Below, in pieces: positions 48,232 through 60,240 of a stretch of DNA of 64,000 nucleotides. Within the stretch, counting starts at the first letter, position 1, and each line of letters opens with the position of its first letter. This DNA is from Mixophyes australis. Taxonomy: Eukaryota > Chordata > Amphibia > Anura > Limnodynastidae. The position numbers were made by a program, and so were the translations under genes. Location: assembly GCA_036250195.1 (NCBI GenBank), contig JAVHZZ010000010.1, forward strand, positions 105,332,278 through 105,396,277, read 5' to 3'. Below the pieces are notes generated by a model. The model searched no databases, was not told the origin of the DNA, and was given only the letters and a program-made list of their open reading frames with translations.

Positions 48232-49459
48232 GCACTCTCAAAAATAATCGTTCAACTGACACAAATGGCATATGAGTATTTAAGGTTCTACAGTTGTGGT
48301 ATACAAAATAAAATTGTTATACAAGAGTTAAAAAACAATTTACAAGTGTAACACAAAAGAATCAACAGCTAATGGACGATTAGTTTTATAAATGGTAAAT
48401 AGAAAACATGCTCCAAACCAAGCAGAAAGTCAAGATCCTTTGTTAGCACCTACTAAGAGGTGTAGCCCCAAAATCATAAGCAATTAGTCAACCTGCATCT
48501 CTCTGGCTGTCTTGAAACTAAAAGACACAACGCACCCTCACAGCCTCTGGCCGAGCTAGAAGGGACTTCTAGTTCCACAGCAGCTCAAGAGCCACCAGTC
48601 GACTCCTTGAGGTGTACCATAGACACAAAGGCAAAGTCGTTATGAACATAATCCCAATTAATTAATGAGGAGAGTAAAAAAGTAAAGAAAAAAAAATCAA
48701 CAAAACTTTATTGAGACATTATTAAAAGTTACACAGGAAACTTCCAAAGTGCAAAGATACATTCCAATAAGTTAGCGTCCTTTCCTAAACACTCAAACCC
48801 ACAACGAGCTATGCATATCTGATATCTTGTCCCGCAGTACAATCACCTTTATAATTACTAATTGAGGCGCTATATATGGTTTGCAGTGGAGGACAATGGT
48901 GGATATTCTAGAAAAGTGGAGAAATGGGATTGTGGTTTAACTTATTTCAGGATTATCCCACTTTATACTCTGTACTCATTAGCACAATAAGAGGCGGTAT
49001 AACGTTATATTGTACAAAGTGGGGGTGGATTATTTACCATCACCATAAAACCTGCTTTTATAGAACATTTGTTATGTGGTCAACTTTTAAGTATTTTTCT
49101 TCCCCCTAACTGAATCAGGGCCAGACATTAAAATTTAAATTAAGTATTAAATGATCTTTTCTGAAGAGAATAGAGAACGACTATAAAAAGCACAGAAAAA
49201 AAAAATACTGCAAGGACTTAAAAAGGACATTTTTTACATCGAGAATAAAGAATTGTTAATGGGATATGATGTAACATTGTATAATAGTTCCAGCAAAGGC
49301 ACTTTCAGATTTGTCCACTCTTATAGAATAAGCCATGTGTGTTTTATATACAATACTGGAGTAGATAAGAACCCCCTAATTGTAGCCTGCACATTCCCGG
49401 TGATAATTTACATCACACAGATCTTACAAGTTCTTGGCACCCGTAGGCGTTTGGCTTAC
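48232..49459. other. Intronic, nothing recognised
   Basis: AT-rich region just downstream of the 171-bp NELL1 exon. No repeats recognised. Confidence 0.45.
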
Positions 49460-49630
49460 TTGTTGCAGTCTACGTGCAGTAAGACATGAGATGCGCTGAC
49501 CGTCAGGGCGATTTTGTGCCACTGCCCGTCCGCCAGCCGATAGGGGAACGCTTCTGTTTTTGATTTTCCGTTAAATCTGTAGTGGTATCGGATTTCATCC
49601 CTTAAACCGCTGCTCTCCAGTTCAAAGAAG
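49460..49630 (-). CDS. NELL1: NELL1 internal exon (TSPN/LamG domain)
   Basis: This 171-bp exon encodes FFELESSGLRDEIRYHYRFN, then GKSKTEAFPYRLADGQWHKI, then ALTVSASHVLLHVDCN. That is close to NELL1 residues of about 113-169 (human has YFELESSGLRDEIRYHYIHN). The D-G-Q-W-H-K motif is the conserved turn and core of TSPN/LamG domains, and the Cys in HVDCN forms a domain disulfide. The acceptor TTGTCTTCTAG ends at 49631 and the donor gtaagcc starts at 49459. The exon starts with the last base of a split codon, probably Ser, and ends with AA of a split Lys. NELL2 differs clearly here (YLESSGQRNEIRLHY). The gene makes a secreted glycoprotein linked to bone and neural signalling. Confidence 0.97.
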
Positions 49631-49984
49631 CTAGAAGACAAGAGGACAAGATCAGTAAATGTATCACATTAGTTAAAGTACATTGAGACAAGGTCTGGTC
49701 CTTACGGTGCCGTCATCTACACCCAGAAGTAGAACATTTGGTCCCAGAGAAGACAATTATTTCGCATGGCAGTAAAAGGAAATTGACCTCAAAATATTTA
49801 GAATGTTGTGTAACACAATAGATAAATTGATCTCTGAAATGTATTCAATTTAAAAAAAAACAACTGAAAAAGCTTTGGGTATTATGCAAGTATTCATCAG
49901 CTAAAACAGACAATAAGGCAGAGCAGGTACAGCCATGCAGTGCCCAGCACCACCACAGACGTTCCAGTCCCTTGCTCTGCCCAG

Positions 49985-51180
49985 CATTCCCTCAGTCCCT
50001 CACCATGCCTAACATCCCCCCAGACCTTCAGGCATGCCCAGCACTGCCACAGTCCCTCGCCGTGCCCAGCACTGCCCCAGTCCCTCGCCGTGCCCAGCAC
50101 TGCCCCAGTCCCTCGCCGTGCCCAGCACTGCCCCAGTCCCTCGCCGTGCCCAGCACAGCCCCAGTCCCTCGCCATGCCCAGCACTGCCCCAGTCCCTCGC
50201 CATGCCCAGCACTGCCCCAGTCCCTCGCCGTGCCCAGCACTGCCCCAGTCCCCTCGCCGTGCCCAACACTGCTCCAGTCCCTCGCCGTGCCCAACACTGC
50301 CCCAGTCCCTCGCCATGCCCAGCACTGCCCCAGTCCCTCGCCGTGCCCAGCACTGCCCCAGTCCCTCGCCGTGCCCAGCACTGCCCCAGTCCCTCGCCGT
50401 GCCCAGCACTGCCCCAGTCCCCTCGCCGTTCCCAACACTGCCCCAGTCCCTCGCCGTTCCCAACACTGCCCCAGTCCCTCGCCGTGCCCAACACTGCTCC
50501 AGTCCCTCGCCGTGCCCAACACTGCCCCAGTCCCTCGCCATGCCCAGCACTGCCCCAGTCACTCGCCGTGCCCAGCACTGCCCCAGTCCCCTCGCCGTGC
50601 CCAACACTGCCCCAGTCCCCTCGCCGTGCCAAACACTGCCCCAGTCCCTCGCCATGCCCAGCACAGCCCCAGTCCCTCGCCATGCCCAGCACTGCCCCAG
50701 TCCCTCGCCGTGCCCAGCACTGCCCCAGTCCCCTCGCCGTGCCCAACACTGCTCCAGTCCCTCGCCGTGCCCAACACTGCCCCAGTCCCTCGCCGTGCCC
50801 AACGCTGCCCCAGTCCCTCGCCGTTCCCAACACTGCCCCAGTCCCTCGCCGTGCCCAACACTGCTCCAGTCCCTCGCCGTTCCCCCAGTTCCTCGCTGTG
50901 CCCAGCACTAACACAGTCCCTTGCTATACCCAACACTGCCACAGTCCCTAGCTGTGTCCAACATCCCCCCAGACCTTCTGCATGCCCAGTACTGCTACAG
51001 TCCCTCACTGTGCCCAGCACTGCCACAGTCTCTCGCCATACCAAACACCCCCAGTCCCTCTTGTGCCCAGCAATCCCCCCAATCCCTCACTGTTCCCAGC
51101 ATTCCCCCAGTCCCTCGCCATGCCCAGCATCTCCCTAATTCCTCGCCATCACCAGCATTCCCCCCAATCCCTCTCTGTGC
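49985..51180 (-). repeat. GC-rich 28-bp minisatellite
   Basis: Plus-strand unit CCAGTCCCTCGCCGTGCCCA plus GCACTGCC, 28 bp, with common variants (CCATGCCC, CGTTCCC, AACACTGC) and occasional 29-bp units with an extra C. The regular part spans about 50040-50880 (roughly 30 units), with diverged units on both sides. Since 28 is not a multiple of three and the unit lacks stops, long open frames exist in several frames on both strands. Confidence 0.97.
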
Positions 51181-53714
51181 CCTGGGTACCCCAGTCTGTG
51201 CCACTGACCTGTGCTCTATCCTCTCACAGTTTGCCCTGTGTGCCACATTCCCACTGTGCCTCCCTCTGCTTTTGATCTCTTTAGATTTCTTTTTTTATTG
51301 CAACTCTGAGTTTCATTGCTGCAGGCACTGGGAACGATTTCTCTGTATACTGTGCAGAATTAATATATTTACTATGTTTCTTCCAGAACACCTTTTATTT
51401 TAAACAATTCAGCCAAGAAGCGGAGATGTATAGACCATCTTTGTTAGTTGGCGGTGGCCAATAATTTAGAAATGATTTCCCTGAGGCATGGAGACGCAAA
51501 TGTCCTTTACATCCATCAAACTCTCAGCTGAACTTACTACTCGGATGCCGCAGCTCGACCTGTGACATTTACAGCTTTGCCACTGAAGCACGTACCCGCC
51601 ACGCAGCTGTGACATGTTGCAGAAGTATAAAAATGGGGAATAACTCAAGAAAAGGACACAGAGCCAACATATGGCAGGGAAGTATAACTGGCATTAAATT
51701 CAGAAACCACTTTACAGGCTTAGACAAATTCAATATGACCAAACTTCTAATTTATTGATATAGTTCCATACGCAGGGCCTTCGCTACCATTAGGTGGACC
51801 TCGGCAGTTGTCTATGGTGTCAATAATTAGGGGGCACCATAAACACTAAATGAGTGAAATCATGTCACCCCCACATGGAACGCCAGCTGCTGACTGCTAC
51901 TCCTCAATGTCAGCGTTACACTTGGAGTGTGGCATTTGGCTATAATGTCATAGTCCCTGTTTAAGGAGCCGAGAATGAAGCCTCCCCACTTAGTTAGAAG
52001 CAGCGCTGGTGGGGACAATGCTTCAGAATGACAGGGGCACCGCCTAGCAGAGCAGATACAGAGTGACTCACAGCTTGCCAAACTTCCTCTTTAAAAATAA
52101 TGCAGTGGAGATCAGGTGCAGTTCAATTTCAGGTTTTATTCCACTGCATGTATCAATATGCGTAAGTGATGTACACAGCGCCAGCGATTTCTGCCACCGC
52201 CATAGGTCTGAGGAGTTGGGTGGAATAAGGGAGTCTCTTGCAAAGTAGTGAGCAGTGCAAAAACACTAAATTTCAATGTATGGAGCAGATTATTGAAATG
52301 GGATAGAGGGTGGAGTGGGAGCATTTTTGGGTATGTTCTTTGTGAAGGGGCAAATGCCCAATTTCACTACACAAAAGGGCTTGAATATTGCACCAACTCA
52401 GAGTTGGCATCTTTGGGTCTCCTCCTGATTTTCACAAACACAAAAAGTAGCAGATGTATCACAATCTTTATGTCCTCTCACGTTCACGATTCATGCAAGT
52501 CATAAATGAGATTCAACCAAGTAGTATTTTGTTTTATTAGGAGAAAAACGGAAACCTTTTATTTAATGAAAGGGTTGTTCTAAGTGCTGGGAGATTCCTG
52601 GCTTTCAAGGTGACATTAACACAGTGCGTCTCTTGAGCAATTCTGCCTTTCCAGACACCTTGTGGTTTAAACTTTTCAAAACTATTCTCTAAATTTTTTT
52701 CCTCACGCTCAATTATAATGGTCACACCCAGAATTTGCCCCTAAGTTTTACCCATCCTACATCCACTACACCACTCAGCAGAAATAATGGTGGTCGTCTT
52801 TCCACCTCTGTTCGTAGACAATACACTCTGTAAAATGCTAATTTACATGTACAGTGTGAAAGGGCCTTTCATGGAGTGGGGATCGAATTGGAACTCCAAG
52901 ATTCCATCTCCGGAACTTTGCACTTCTGAGAAACAGTCTGTTCTATCCCTCTGGAGACAGCGTACGCCTGGATGTTCTGCTGGTGTTCCAACAACTGTCG
53001 GCATTGTACCACTCTCACCTATGCCCTCCCTTCCCGGAGTGCAGACACCCTTCTCGCTCACTGTACCCCTACTTTACACAGGGGGCAATCCAATGGGTGC
53101 TTTTAGGGATGGGGGATTAGGTGCAGCCTACCACTTCAGAAACAATAGGTACGTCCTAGGGTGTGGCCCCCTTGCCCATCCAATGAGAAGACTAGTTGGG
53201 AGATAGGCAGTAACACATTTGTATTAAGAGGACACGTATTCACCATTAGTTTAGTTTATCCGTTACTTATCTGTACCTCTCTCCCCCTTCCCCCCGTCGT
53301 TCTGTACTGATCCACATCTCCTTCCCTCCCCTGTGACTTTCGGCTTTACTGCTCACTTACCCACTGCTCATTGTGATCATTGTTTCATTCTCAATGGGGT
53401 TTTATTTATCACTCTGTTTTTGCCCTCTGCTCACGGACCCATTGTCCAACTGTCTGATACTGAGTGTTGTTTATTCTGAGCCCCTGCTCTGTTCTGCTTC
53501 ACTGTTCATTTATTTTACTCATTGTAATAACAGTTTGATTATTTTCCCTGTTAAACTTCTGCTGCTGCTTATTCAAGGTTTCATTGTAATGACTGAAAGA
53601 ATGTTTGCTGCTCTCACCCTGCCAAACCTCAATATTGTTTTGCTGCATTGCTGTTTTTATTGTACAATTCGCTGATCACTTGTCTGCCACTCTCCATTCA
53701 GTATTACCTGGCTT
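51181..53714. other. Intronic, mostly unassigned
   Basis: At 51775-51870 CAGGGCCTTCGCTACCATTA and an adjacent GGGGGCACCAT look like a decayed hAT-type end. A 139-codon frame at 52787-53206 has no recognisable domain. Nothing else recognised. Confidence 0.45.
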
Positions 53715-54560
53715 CTTGATTGCATGTATTTAGCTTTACACTACTCTTCCTTGCCCTGGCACCATGTTTCTTGCCAACCATGTCTGTCCAGCAACCTCTC
53801 CCTACTACAGCCCTATACTCCCTGCCTCTTTAACAAACCCACCCCACTCAACCCATACCCTTGTACATCCCCTACACACACCCCTTCATATCCCCAAGCC
53901 ATTCACACTCGGCAATGTCTTAATGCTCTTGACCTCTTCCTGTCTAGAGCCACGCTTCTCTAACCTCACTGCATTGTCCTCATCTGGCTGGTTCCTTTTA
54001 TAACAGTCCTCTCACTGCTACCCTAGACATAGCTGACGCTGCCACCACCGTAACCAATACAAGTTAACCTGTTATGTGCACAAGTGCTACCTCTTCAACT
54101 CCCTCCTCTGCTCTTCTAACCCCTTCTACCAAACAGTCCTTAACTTTTACATCCATCAGGATTTCCTCCCTTCAGTCCCTACGTTATCCCCCATTTCTGC
54201 TACTCCCCTCTACCTTATAATATTGGATGAGGTCTTTGCATTACTACCTTCCTCTCCTCCCTCAACCAGCCTCTTCGATCTCTTTCCCCCTCATGTGCTC
54301 TCCTCCATCTCTTCCGCAATGCCTAGCCCACTTCTCCAACATGGCCCTTTCCTCCGGCATTTTCACCGATCCCTTTACGTACATTCTCTTCTCACCAATC
54401 AAAAAAACCCAACACCAAAAAAAAAAAAAAAAAATGTTCTCTTGACCTTCCCGGTCTTCAACTACTTCCCAATTTTTTCTTCTGTTCGCCTTCAATCTCC
54501 TCGAGCAAATGGTCTACAACCTCCTCTCACTCCCTTTTTTGGCTCCACCAAGATGGTCTA
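53715..54560 (+). pseudogene. L2-like LINE ORF2 fragment (linker and RT start)
   Basis: Decayed plus-strand translation contains ALLPSSPPSTSLFDLFPPHV and LSSISSAMPSPLLQHGPF, then an FNYFPIFSSVRLQSPRAN stretch. These correspond to the L2 linker (LLSSSPPTTCPLDPIPSHLL-like) and the NYRPISxLPFLSKxLEKxV motif. An A-run at 54418-54434 interrupts it, and the frame is broken elsewhere. It is antisense to NELL1. Confidence 0.75.
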
Positions 54561-54877
54561 CATTAAAATGGCCACAGCCTTATCTCACAGTGAATAGGTC
54601 AACACAAACTGTAAATACAGCTTAATGTAAACTTTAAACTTCAAAAGGCCACCAAAGCACAAGGTAATCCAATATGAATGAGATCGTTTGAAACACGCAA
54701 GAGTGGAAAATAAACACTGAAATCAGTGGACATTTGTAGGTCTCTGGTCCCCTGGCTCAACCACACCCTACTCTGTGAAACGGGACAGCAGAGATGATCT
54801 GAATGAGGAGGAAGGAAACGGAGCAGGTTCTACACTGTGCAAATCAACTTCTTACAGCAACTTACAGCATAACATGT
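54561..54877. other. Intronic, nothing recognised
   Basis: No feature recognised. Confidence 0.45.
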
Positions 54878-55002
54878 GGGAAGCACAGTGGCCTAGTGGT
54901 TAGCACTTCTGCCTCATAGCATTGGGGTTATGAGTTTGATTCCCAACCATGGCCTTATCTGTGTGGGTTTCCTCAGGGTGCATCAGTTTCCTCCCACACT
55001 CA
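54878..55002 (+). mobile_element. SINE copy 5, 5' fragment
   Basis: Head GGGAAGCACAGTGGCCTAGT, A and B boxes and part of the body are present, with the segment GGAGTTTGTATGTTCTCCCC deleted. It stops after CTCCCACACTCAC and has no L2-type tail. Confidence 0.88.
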
Positions 55003-56460
55003 CCATTTGAAAATCTAACCCCATCCTCAATTAAACACAGCATGAACATTACAAAGCATCTTTGTTTCTAGAACATAGACCATACAGGAGGAAACGAAGG
55101 AAAGCTTATAGCATGGCTGGACGGACATGACTAACATCGCTTGTTTGATGTGTACGTTGAATTTTCAATCCGCAGAGGTTTAGATCTACGGTCCAAAAAC
55201 AAATATTTATCAAGCTGAAAAAAATCTTGGCATGGATAAATATTTGTAGTTCGCACCAGAAGGCAGCCGCCGATAACAAAACCTCCTTTCATAACACAAA
55301 CACACAACAAACAAAACCATCAACCAACACTTCCGACAAATGCCGTCGATGAGAATTAAAACCACAACTGGAACTTATTGATAATAGAAAGAACAAATTC
55401 AGTTTAAAGTGACTGTCGCTTTTCTGTTTATATAATAGTGTATTCTATGGGTTATAGACTACGGATAGTAAATTATATTAGACATTTCAAAGTCACAGAA
55501 CTCATTTGAAATCCGAAGCGACTTTACAGTAGGGGGACCATTATTCCTTATACACAGTTTTTATTAATAATGAATATTGAAGTAATGACATCACAACTCT
55601 CTCATTATAAGATCAGAGGGTAAATGTATCACTCTGTGGTTTTTGCAAGTTGCAGATGATCGGCGATTGCAGAGTAGATTTTAAACGACAATTACTTTAT
55701 AAAATGTCTTTTTAAAGGCAAAACTTGCCTTTAAATATATTATTATACATATATTATGTCCATCACTATAGAGTTTAGAAAGATCCCAGCATTATATTAT
55801 AATGAGGTGACTCTGCTGCACTCAATTATGCGCAATTCGGGGATCTGCACGGCTCTAACACATTCACATTGCTGTCCTACATATTATTAGCGCTTGCTCG
55901 GGCCCTGGTTATTCAATAAGATGACTACGCTGCGGCCTAGGGCACAAGGCTTTTAGGGAGGTGCGCAACATTTTTGGGGGTGCAAAATTGTGACAGGGAG
56001 AAGTATAAACTGAACTGTAAAATATAAGAAAATATTTGTTCTTCAAAGTGAAAAGAAACGATGAAAGAAAAATGTAGTAAGGGTTTAGTCTTGGTGTAGT
56101 CACATGGTAAAGACTGAAGACAATGAGTCATCGCGGAGGATAAGTGTTTAGCAGAGACAAGGATTGTGGCGGGTTGACAGCCCCCTCCCCCTTCGCATCT
56201 TCACCCTCCGTAGCGCTCAATCACGTTCTGCTATACAGTTCTGATTTTAAGTTAAACAAAATGAGTGTCCAAGATCACCAGGACCTTTTTAAAAACCCAA
56301 GTGGAGCAGAGTTTCTAAAACACAGGAACAGAGACATTAGTGAAAGAAGCCGGGTTTTAAATTAAGGACAAGGTCACTGTTACCTACTACGCGTTAGCCT
56401 GGCGTGGAGAGAGAGAGAGGGGGCGTTACGAGCGTATTAGCCTAAAAGAGCCTGAAGCCT
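55003..56460. other. Intronic, mostly unassigned
   Basis: GGGTAAATGTATCACTCTG at 55618 looks like the end of a frog repeat whose opposite end occurs at 42565-42580. Positions 55918-55990 (GGCCTAGGGCACAAGGC) resemble a decayed hAT-type fragment. Nothing else recognised. Confidence 0.4.
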
Positions 56461-56613
56461 TAAGGCCTGCACTTGCCCTATTCCAAAAGTGCAGCAGCAG
56501 TCTAATGACGCGATTTGTTGTCATCACGCCCGCCCCAGCTGTGCAATAATGCAAACGTATCAGCTGGGGGCGGAGCCGTGATGACTTAAATCGTGTCATC
56601 AGGATCCGCTGAG

Positions 56614-58630
56614 CAGGGCCGGACTGGCCATCGGGCACTTCTGGCAAATGCCAGAAGGGCCGATGGCTAATTGGGCCGATCCGATGGGGGCACCATGCCC
56701 ACCCGAGCAGCGCAGCTCACTGTGCGCTGCTCGGCGGAGGGAGTTCAATGTGATGTGCGGGCATGTGATATTAATCACATGGGACAGCACCTGTCACATG
56801 GTGCGCGTCCCATGTGATCACTGGCAACAGCCGCACATCACATTGAGCTCCCTCCGCCGAGCAACAAGGTGAGTGTATATTACTGAGGGGGGGCTGTGTA
56901 TATTACTGAGGGGGGGCTGTGTATATTACTGAGGGGGGGCTGTGTATATTACTGAGGGGGGCTGTGTATATTACTGAGGGGGGCTGTGTATATTACTGAG
57001 GGGGGGCTGTGTATATTACTGAGGGGGGCTGTGTATATTACTGAGGGGGGGCTGTGTATATTACTGAGGGGGGGCTGTATATTACTGAGGGGGGCTGTGT
57101 ATATTACTGAGGGGGGGCTGTGTATATTACTGAGGGGGGGCTGTGTATATTACTGAGGGGGGCTATGTATATTACTGAGGGGGGGCTGTGTATTACTGAG
57201 GGGGGGCTGTGTATTACTGAGGGGGGGCTGTATATTACTGAGGGGGGCTGTGTATATTACTGAGGGGGACTGTGTGTATTACTGAGGGGGGGCTGTGTAT
57301 ATTACTGAGGGGGGGCTGTGTATATTACTGAGGGGGGGCTGTGTATTACTGAGTGGGGGCTGTGTATATTACTGAGGGGGGCTGTGTATTACTGAGTGGG
57401 GGCTGTGTATATTACTGAGGGGGGGCTGTATATTACTAGGGGGGCTGTGTATATTACTGAGGGGGGGCTGTGTATTACTGAGTGGGGGCTGTGTATATTA
57501 CTGAGGGGGGCTGTGTATATTACTGAGGGGGGCTGTGTATATTACTGAGGGGGGGCTGTGTATATTACTGAGGGGGGGCTGTGTATATTACTGAGGGGGG
57601 CTGTGTGTATTACTGAGTGGGGGCTGTATATTACTGAGGGGGGGGCTGTGTATATTACTGAGGGGGGCTGTGTATATTACTGAGGGGGGGCTGTGTATTA
57701 CTGAGTGGGGGCTGTGTATATTACTGAGGGGGGGCTGTGTATATTACTGAGGGGGGGCTGTGTATATTACTGAGTGGGGGCTGTATATTACTGAGTGGGG
57801 GCTGTATATTACTGAGTGGGGGCTGTGTGTATTACTGAGGGGGGCTGTGTATTACTGAGTGGGGGCTGTGTGTATTACTGAGGGCGGCTGTGTATATTAC
57901 TGATGGGGGGCTGTGTATATTACTGAGGGGGGGCTGTGTGTATTACTGAGGGGGGCTGTGTATATTACTGAGGGGGGCTGTGTATATTACTGAGGGGGGC
58001 TGTGTATATTACTGAGGGGGGGCTGTGTATTACTGAGGGGGGGCTGTGTATTACTGAGGGGGGCTGTGTATATTACTGAGGGGAGCTGTGTATATTACTG
58101 AGGGGGGCTGTGTATTACTGAGGGGGGCTGTGTATTACTGAGGGGGGCTGTGTATTACTGAGGGGGGGCTGTGTATATTACTGAGGGGGGGCTGTGTATA
58201 TTACTGAGGGGGGGCTGTGTATTACTGAGGGGGGGCTGTGTGTATTACTGAGGGGGGGCTGTGTATATTACTGAGGGGGGCTGTGTATATTACTGAGGGG
58301 GGCTGTGTATATTACTGAGGGGGGGCTGTGTATATTACTGAGGGGGGGGTTGTGTGTCTCACTGACTCGGGCTGTGTGTATTACTGAGGGGGGCCGTGTG
58401 TATCTCAATGACTGGGGCCTTTGTTTCACTGAGGGGGCTGTGATAAATGTAATGTTTTATTATAATGTATGTATGAATGCCCCATGTTGGCCACACCCAC
58501 AAAACAATGAAGTCACGCCCTTTTCGGTGCTGCCGCTGCGCGGCGGCATAAAGCTTCTTTCATGCTTGAACTGAGGTGGGCCTCTGTATTTTAAATGCCA
58601 GGGCTGATTTTTAGTCCCAGTCCGGCCCTG
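56614..58630. mobile_element. hAT-type element inflated by a minisatellite
   Basis: Ends CAGGGCCGGACTGGCC and AGTCCGGCCCTG with a perfect 8-bp target duplication CCGCTGAG (56606-56613 and 58631-58638). The 5' part has an internal inverted repeat: GCTCGGCGGAGGGAGTTCAA against TTGAGCTCCCTCCGCCGAGC (about 56728-56862). The centre is a tandem array. No transposase coding is visible. Without the array the element would be only about 0.45 kb. Confidence 0.92.
56876..58440 (+). repeat. G-rich minisatellite, unit about 21-23 bp
   Basis: Units of CTGTGTATATTACTGAGGGG with two to four extra G; shorter variants lack one TA, and some have GAGTGGGGG. From length and period there are about 70 units. The last units toward 58440 are more diverged (CTCACTGACTCGGGCTG, TCTCAATGACTGGGGCC). 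Confidence 0.97.
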
Positions 58631-58739
58631 CCGCTGAGCAAGGCCTGTGGTCGCGAGTTCCGTCATCAAATCCCCGCCCTCTTTACAAGGGGAGATTAAG
58701 TTTTGGGCAGAGCTCTTTAAATAATAATTCAGGCCCTCA

Positions 58740-59710
58740 TTAAACAATAATTCTTGAAGAACCTCATTTACTAACAGACTAAAATCTATTAATAGCCATA
58801 TTGGCCCCACATTTTATTTACAATACATTTAATTCTAATAAATGTAAGTTGTAAAGAGCCACTGCGCCATTTTGTTTAATTAAAATGCAACACCCATAGA
58901 CGGTCCTACAAGGAGGCCGACAGAATCCGTTGCCTCAGGTGGCAAACAGTAAGGGGCGCTTTTTGAAAATGCATATTTTCTTCTGCTATTTTAGGAGCTA
59001 GTGGGTTGATTTAATTTTTTGGATAGATCATATTGTAATAACTGGGTACAGAACATGATATGTGAAATAAGTAAACAATAAGACTTTCTAATTTTTTTTA
59101 TTTTCCCCCCCAATATAGGTAAAAAGAAATAAAACATTGAAACAACAGAAACAGACTTCAGAATGCCCTGGAATTGTCTGTGTGAAATTTGCAAATATAC
59201 CAGCGAAATCTCTGGCTGTATCGCAGTTTTATGTAAATGTTATAGGCCAGGGCCCGTGGTGCAGCCATCCAAATCTTGTCCATTAGTAAAAACACAGGTG
59301 TGGAAGTGTCAGCTCCGTTCTGTGGAACTGCGCAACTGAGCGGAGGAGCGGCTGCGAGTCTCACAACAAACAGCTGCTCCCCTGTTATTGCAACCAGACT
59401 CCAAACCCATCTCCTTGCACATTAAAAGTTAAATATTACAGTCAGTTTCCACTGCAATGTGCTCGGAATAATTCAGAGTCAGCCTACGCCTGTTTGTTCC
59501 CTCACCCTGAAAACGTACAGCGCAGACTGTATGTCACAGCGCTCGGGTACAAGCCAGAAGGTTGTGATCTATAGTCAGTGCCACATGTAATTCTCAGACT
59601 CATCCAGTGCTCGGTGTCACTGCAGAATCATCTGCTGCAATGTTACTAAGAAGGACAGAATATCCTACTATGAAGAAATAGTGAAGTGACTAAGCTGCAT
59701 TGTGCGTGTA
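58740..59710. other. Intronic, nothing firm
   Basis: Positions 58905-58965 (GGAGGCCGACAGAATCCGTT, GGGGCGCT) resemble a decayed MITE. Nothing else recognised. Confidence 0.4.
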
Positions 59711-59714
59711 TAAT

Positions 59715-60240
59715 ATATAGAGATGCTCAGGCTCGGTTCCCTGAGAACCAAACATACCTGAACTTAGCAGATCCGAGTACCGAGCCGGCTCGGTACCTTC
59801 GCGCTTTTTCGGATTTGAAAACGAGGCAAAATGTCATTGTTACGTCGTCAGATCTCGGGATTTTTGGATTCCTATTTAAGATCCAACATAACGATGGGTG
59901 GGACTGGGAGGGAGGGCAGACCCAAGGACAATTACATCTTGCACCATTTTTCTTTTCTGCCACTGCTGTGTGAAAATGTTTCCTAGATGTGCTAGGAACT
60001 GCCGTGTGTTTGTGTCATTGCTCTGTCGCTTACCATCCAGCCAGGTCGCTGCAGTATTTGTCCGAAAGTGTATGAAAATAATATTGTGACCTGTGAGGTG
60101 ATCAAAATTGACTGCAAATGACTTGAAATTAGTGTTATTGAGGTTAATAATAATGTAGGGGGGGGGGGGGGGAGAAAAATTATGTGATTTTAGCATATTT
60201 TAGGATTTTTTCTAAAAAATCCAAAACCAAAACACTGTAG
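59715..60240. repeat. Frog interspersed repeat (GGCTCGGTTC type)
   Basis: It begins GATGCTCAGGCTCGGTTCCC, contains ACCGAGCCGGCTCGGTACC and AAAACGAGGCAAAATGTCAT, and ends near AATCCAAAACCAAAACACTG. I recognise the opening from many frog sequences, but I cannot name the class. A 15-G run lies at 60158-60172. Confidence 0.45.

Larger units (their letters stand above)
15801..49459 (-). other. NELL1: NELL1 intron, about 33.7 kb
   Basis: This intron splits a Lys codon (AA|G). It holds most of the repeats listed below and no further exon that I can detect. Confidence 0.9.
56470..58740. repeat. Older MITE interrupted by the hAT element
   Basis: Segments either side of the hAT insertion (56470-56613 and 58639-58740) share GCGTCAT/TCATCA and CCCCGCCC/GGGGGCGGAGC motifs with the CATACTTGCC-type MITEs. 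The hAT element appears to have landed inside one of them. Confidence 0.35.

Noticed and set aside
467..49630. Assignment to NELL2
   Set aside because: Several positions discriminate (GLRDEIRYHY, IYERVIDPP, CSDFLSLVQGIMDLQELL) and all match NELL1. A few residues (ISQCP, NRT) are shared with NELL2 and do not decide.
49897..51138. Overlapping open frames of 301-388 codons on both strands, giving Pro/Ser-rich or Gly/Trp-rich repeats
   Set aside because: They come from the stop-free 28-bp minisatellite read in all frames. They lack any domain or splice context and lie in a NELL1 intron.
52787..53206. 139-codon plus-strand frame
   Set aside because: No recognisable domain and on the strand opposite to NELL1; probably chance.
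58305..58574. 89-codon frame with ITEGGLC repeats
   Set aside because: Product of the G-rich minisatellite inside the hAT element.
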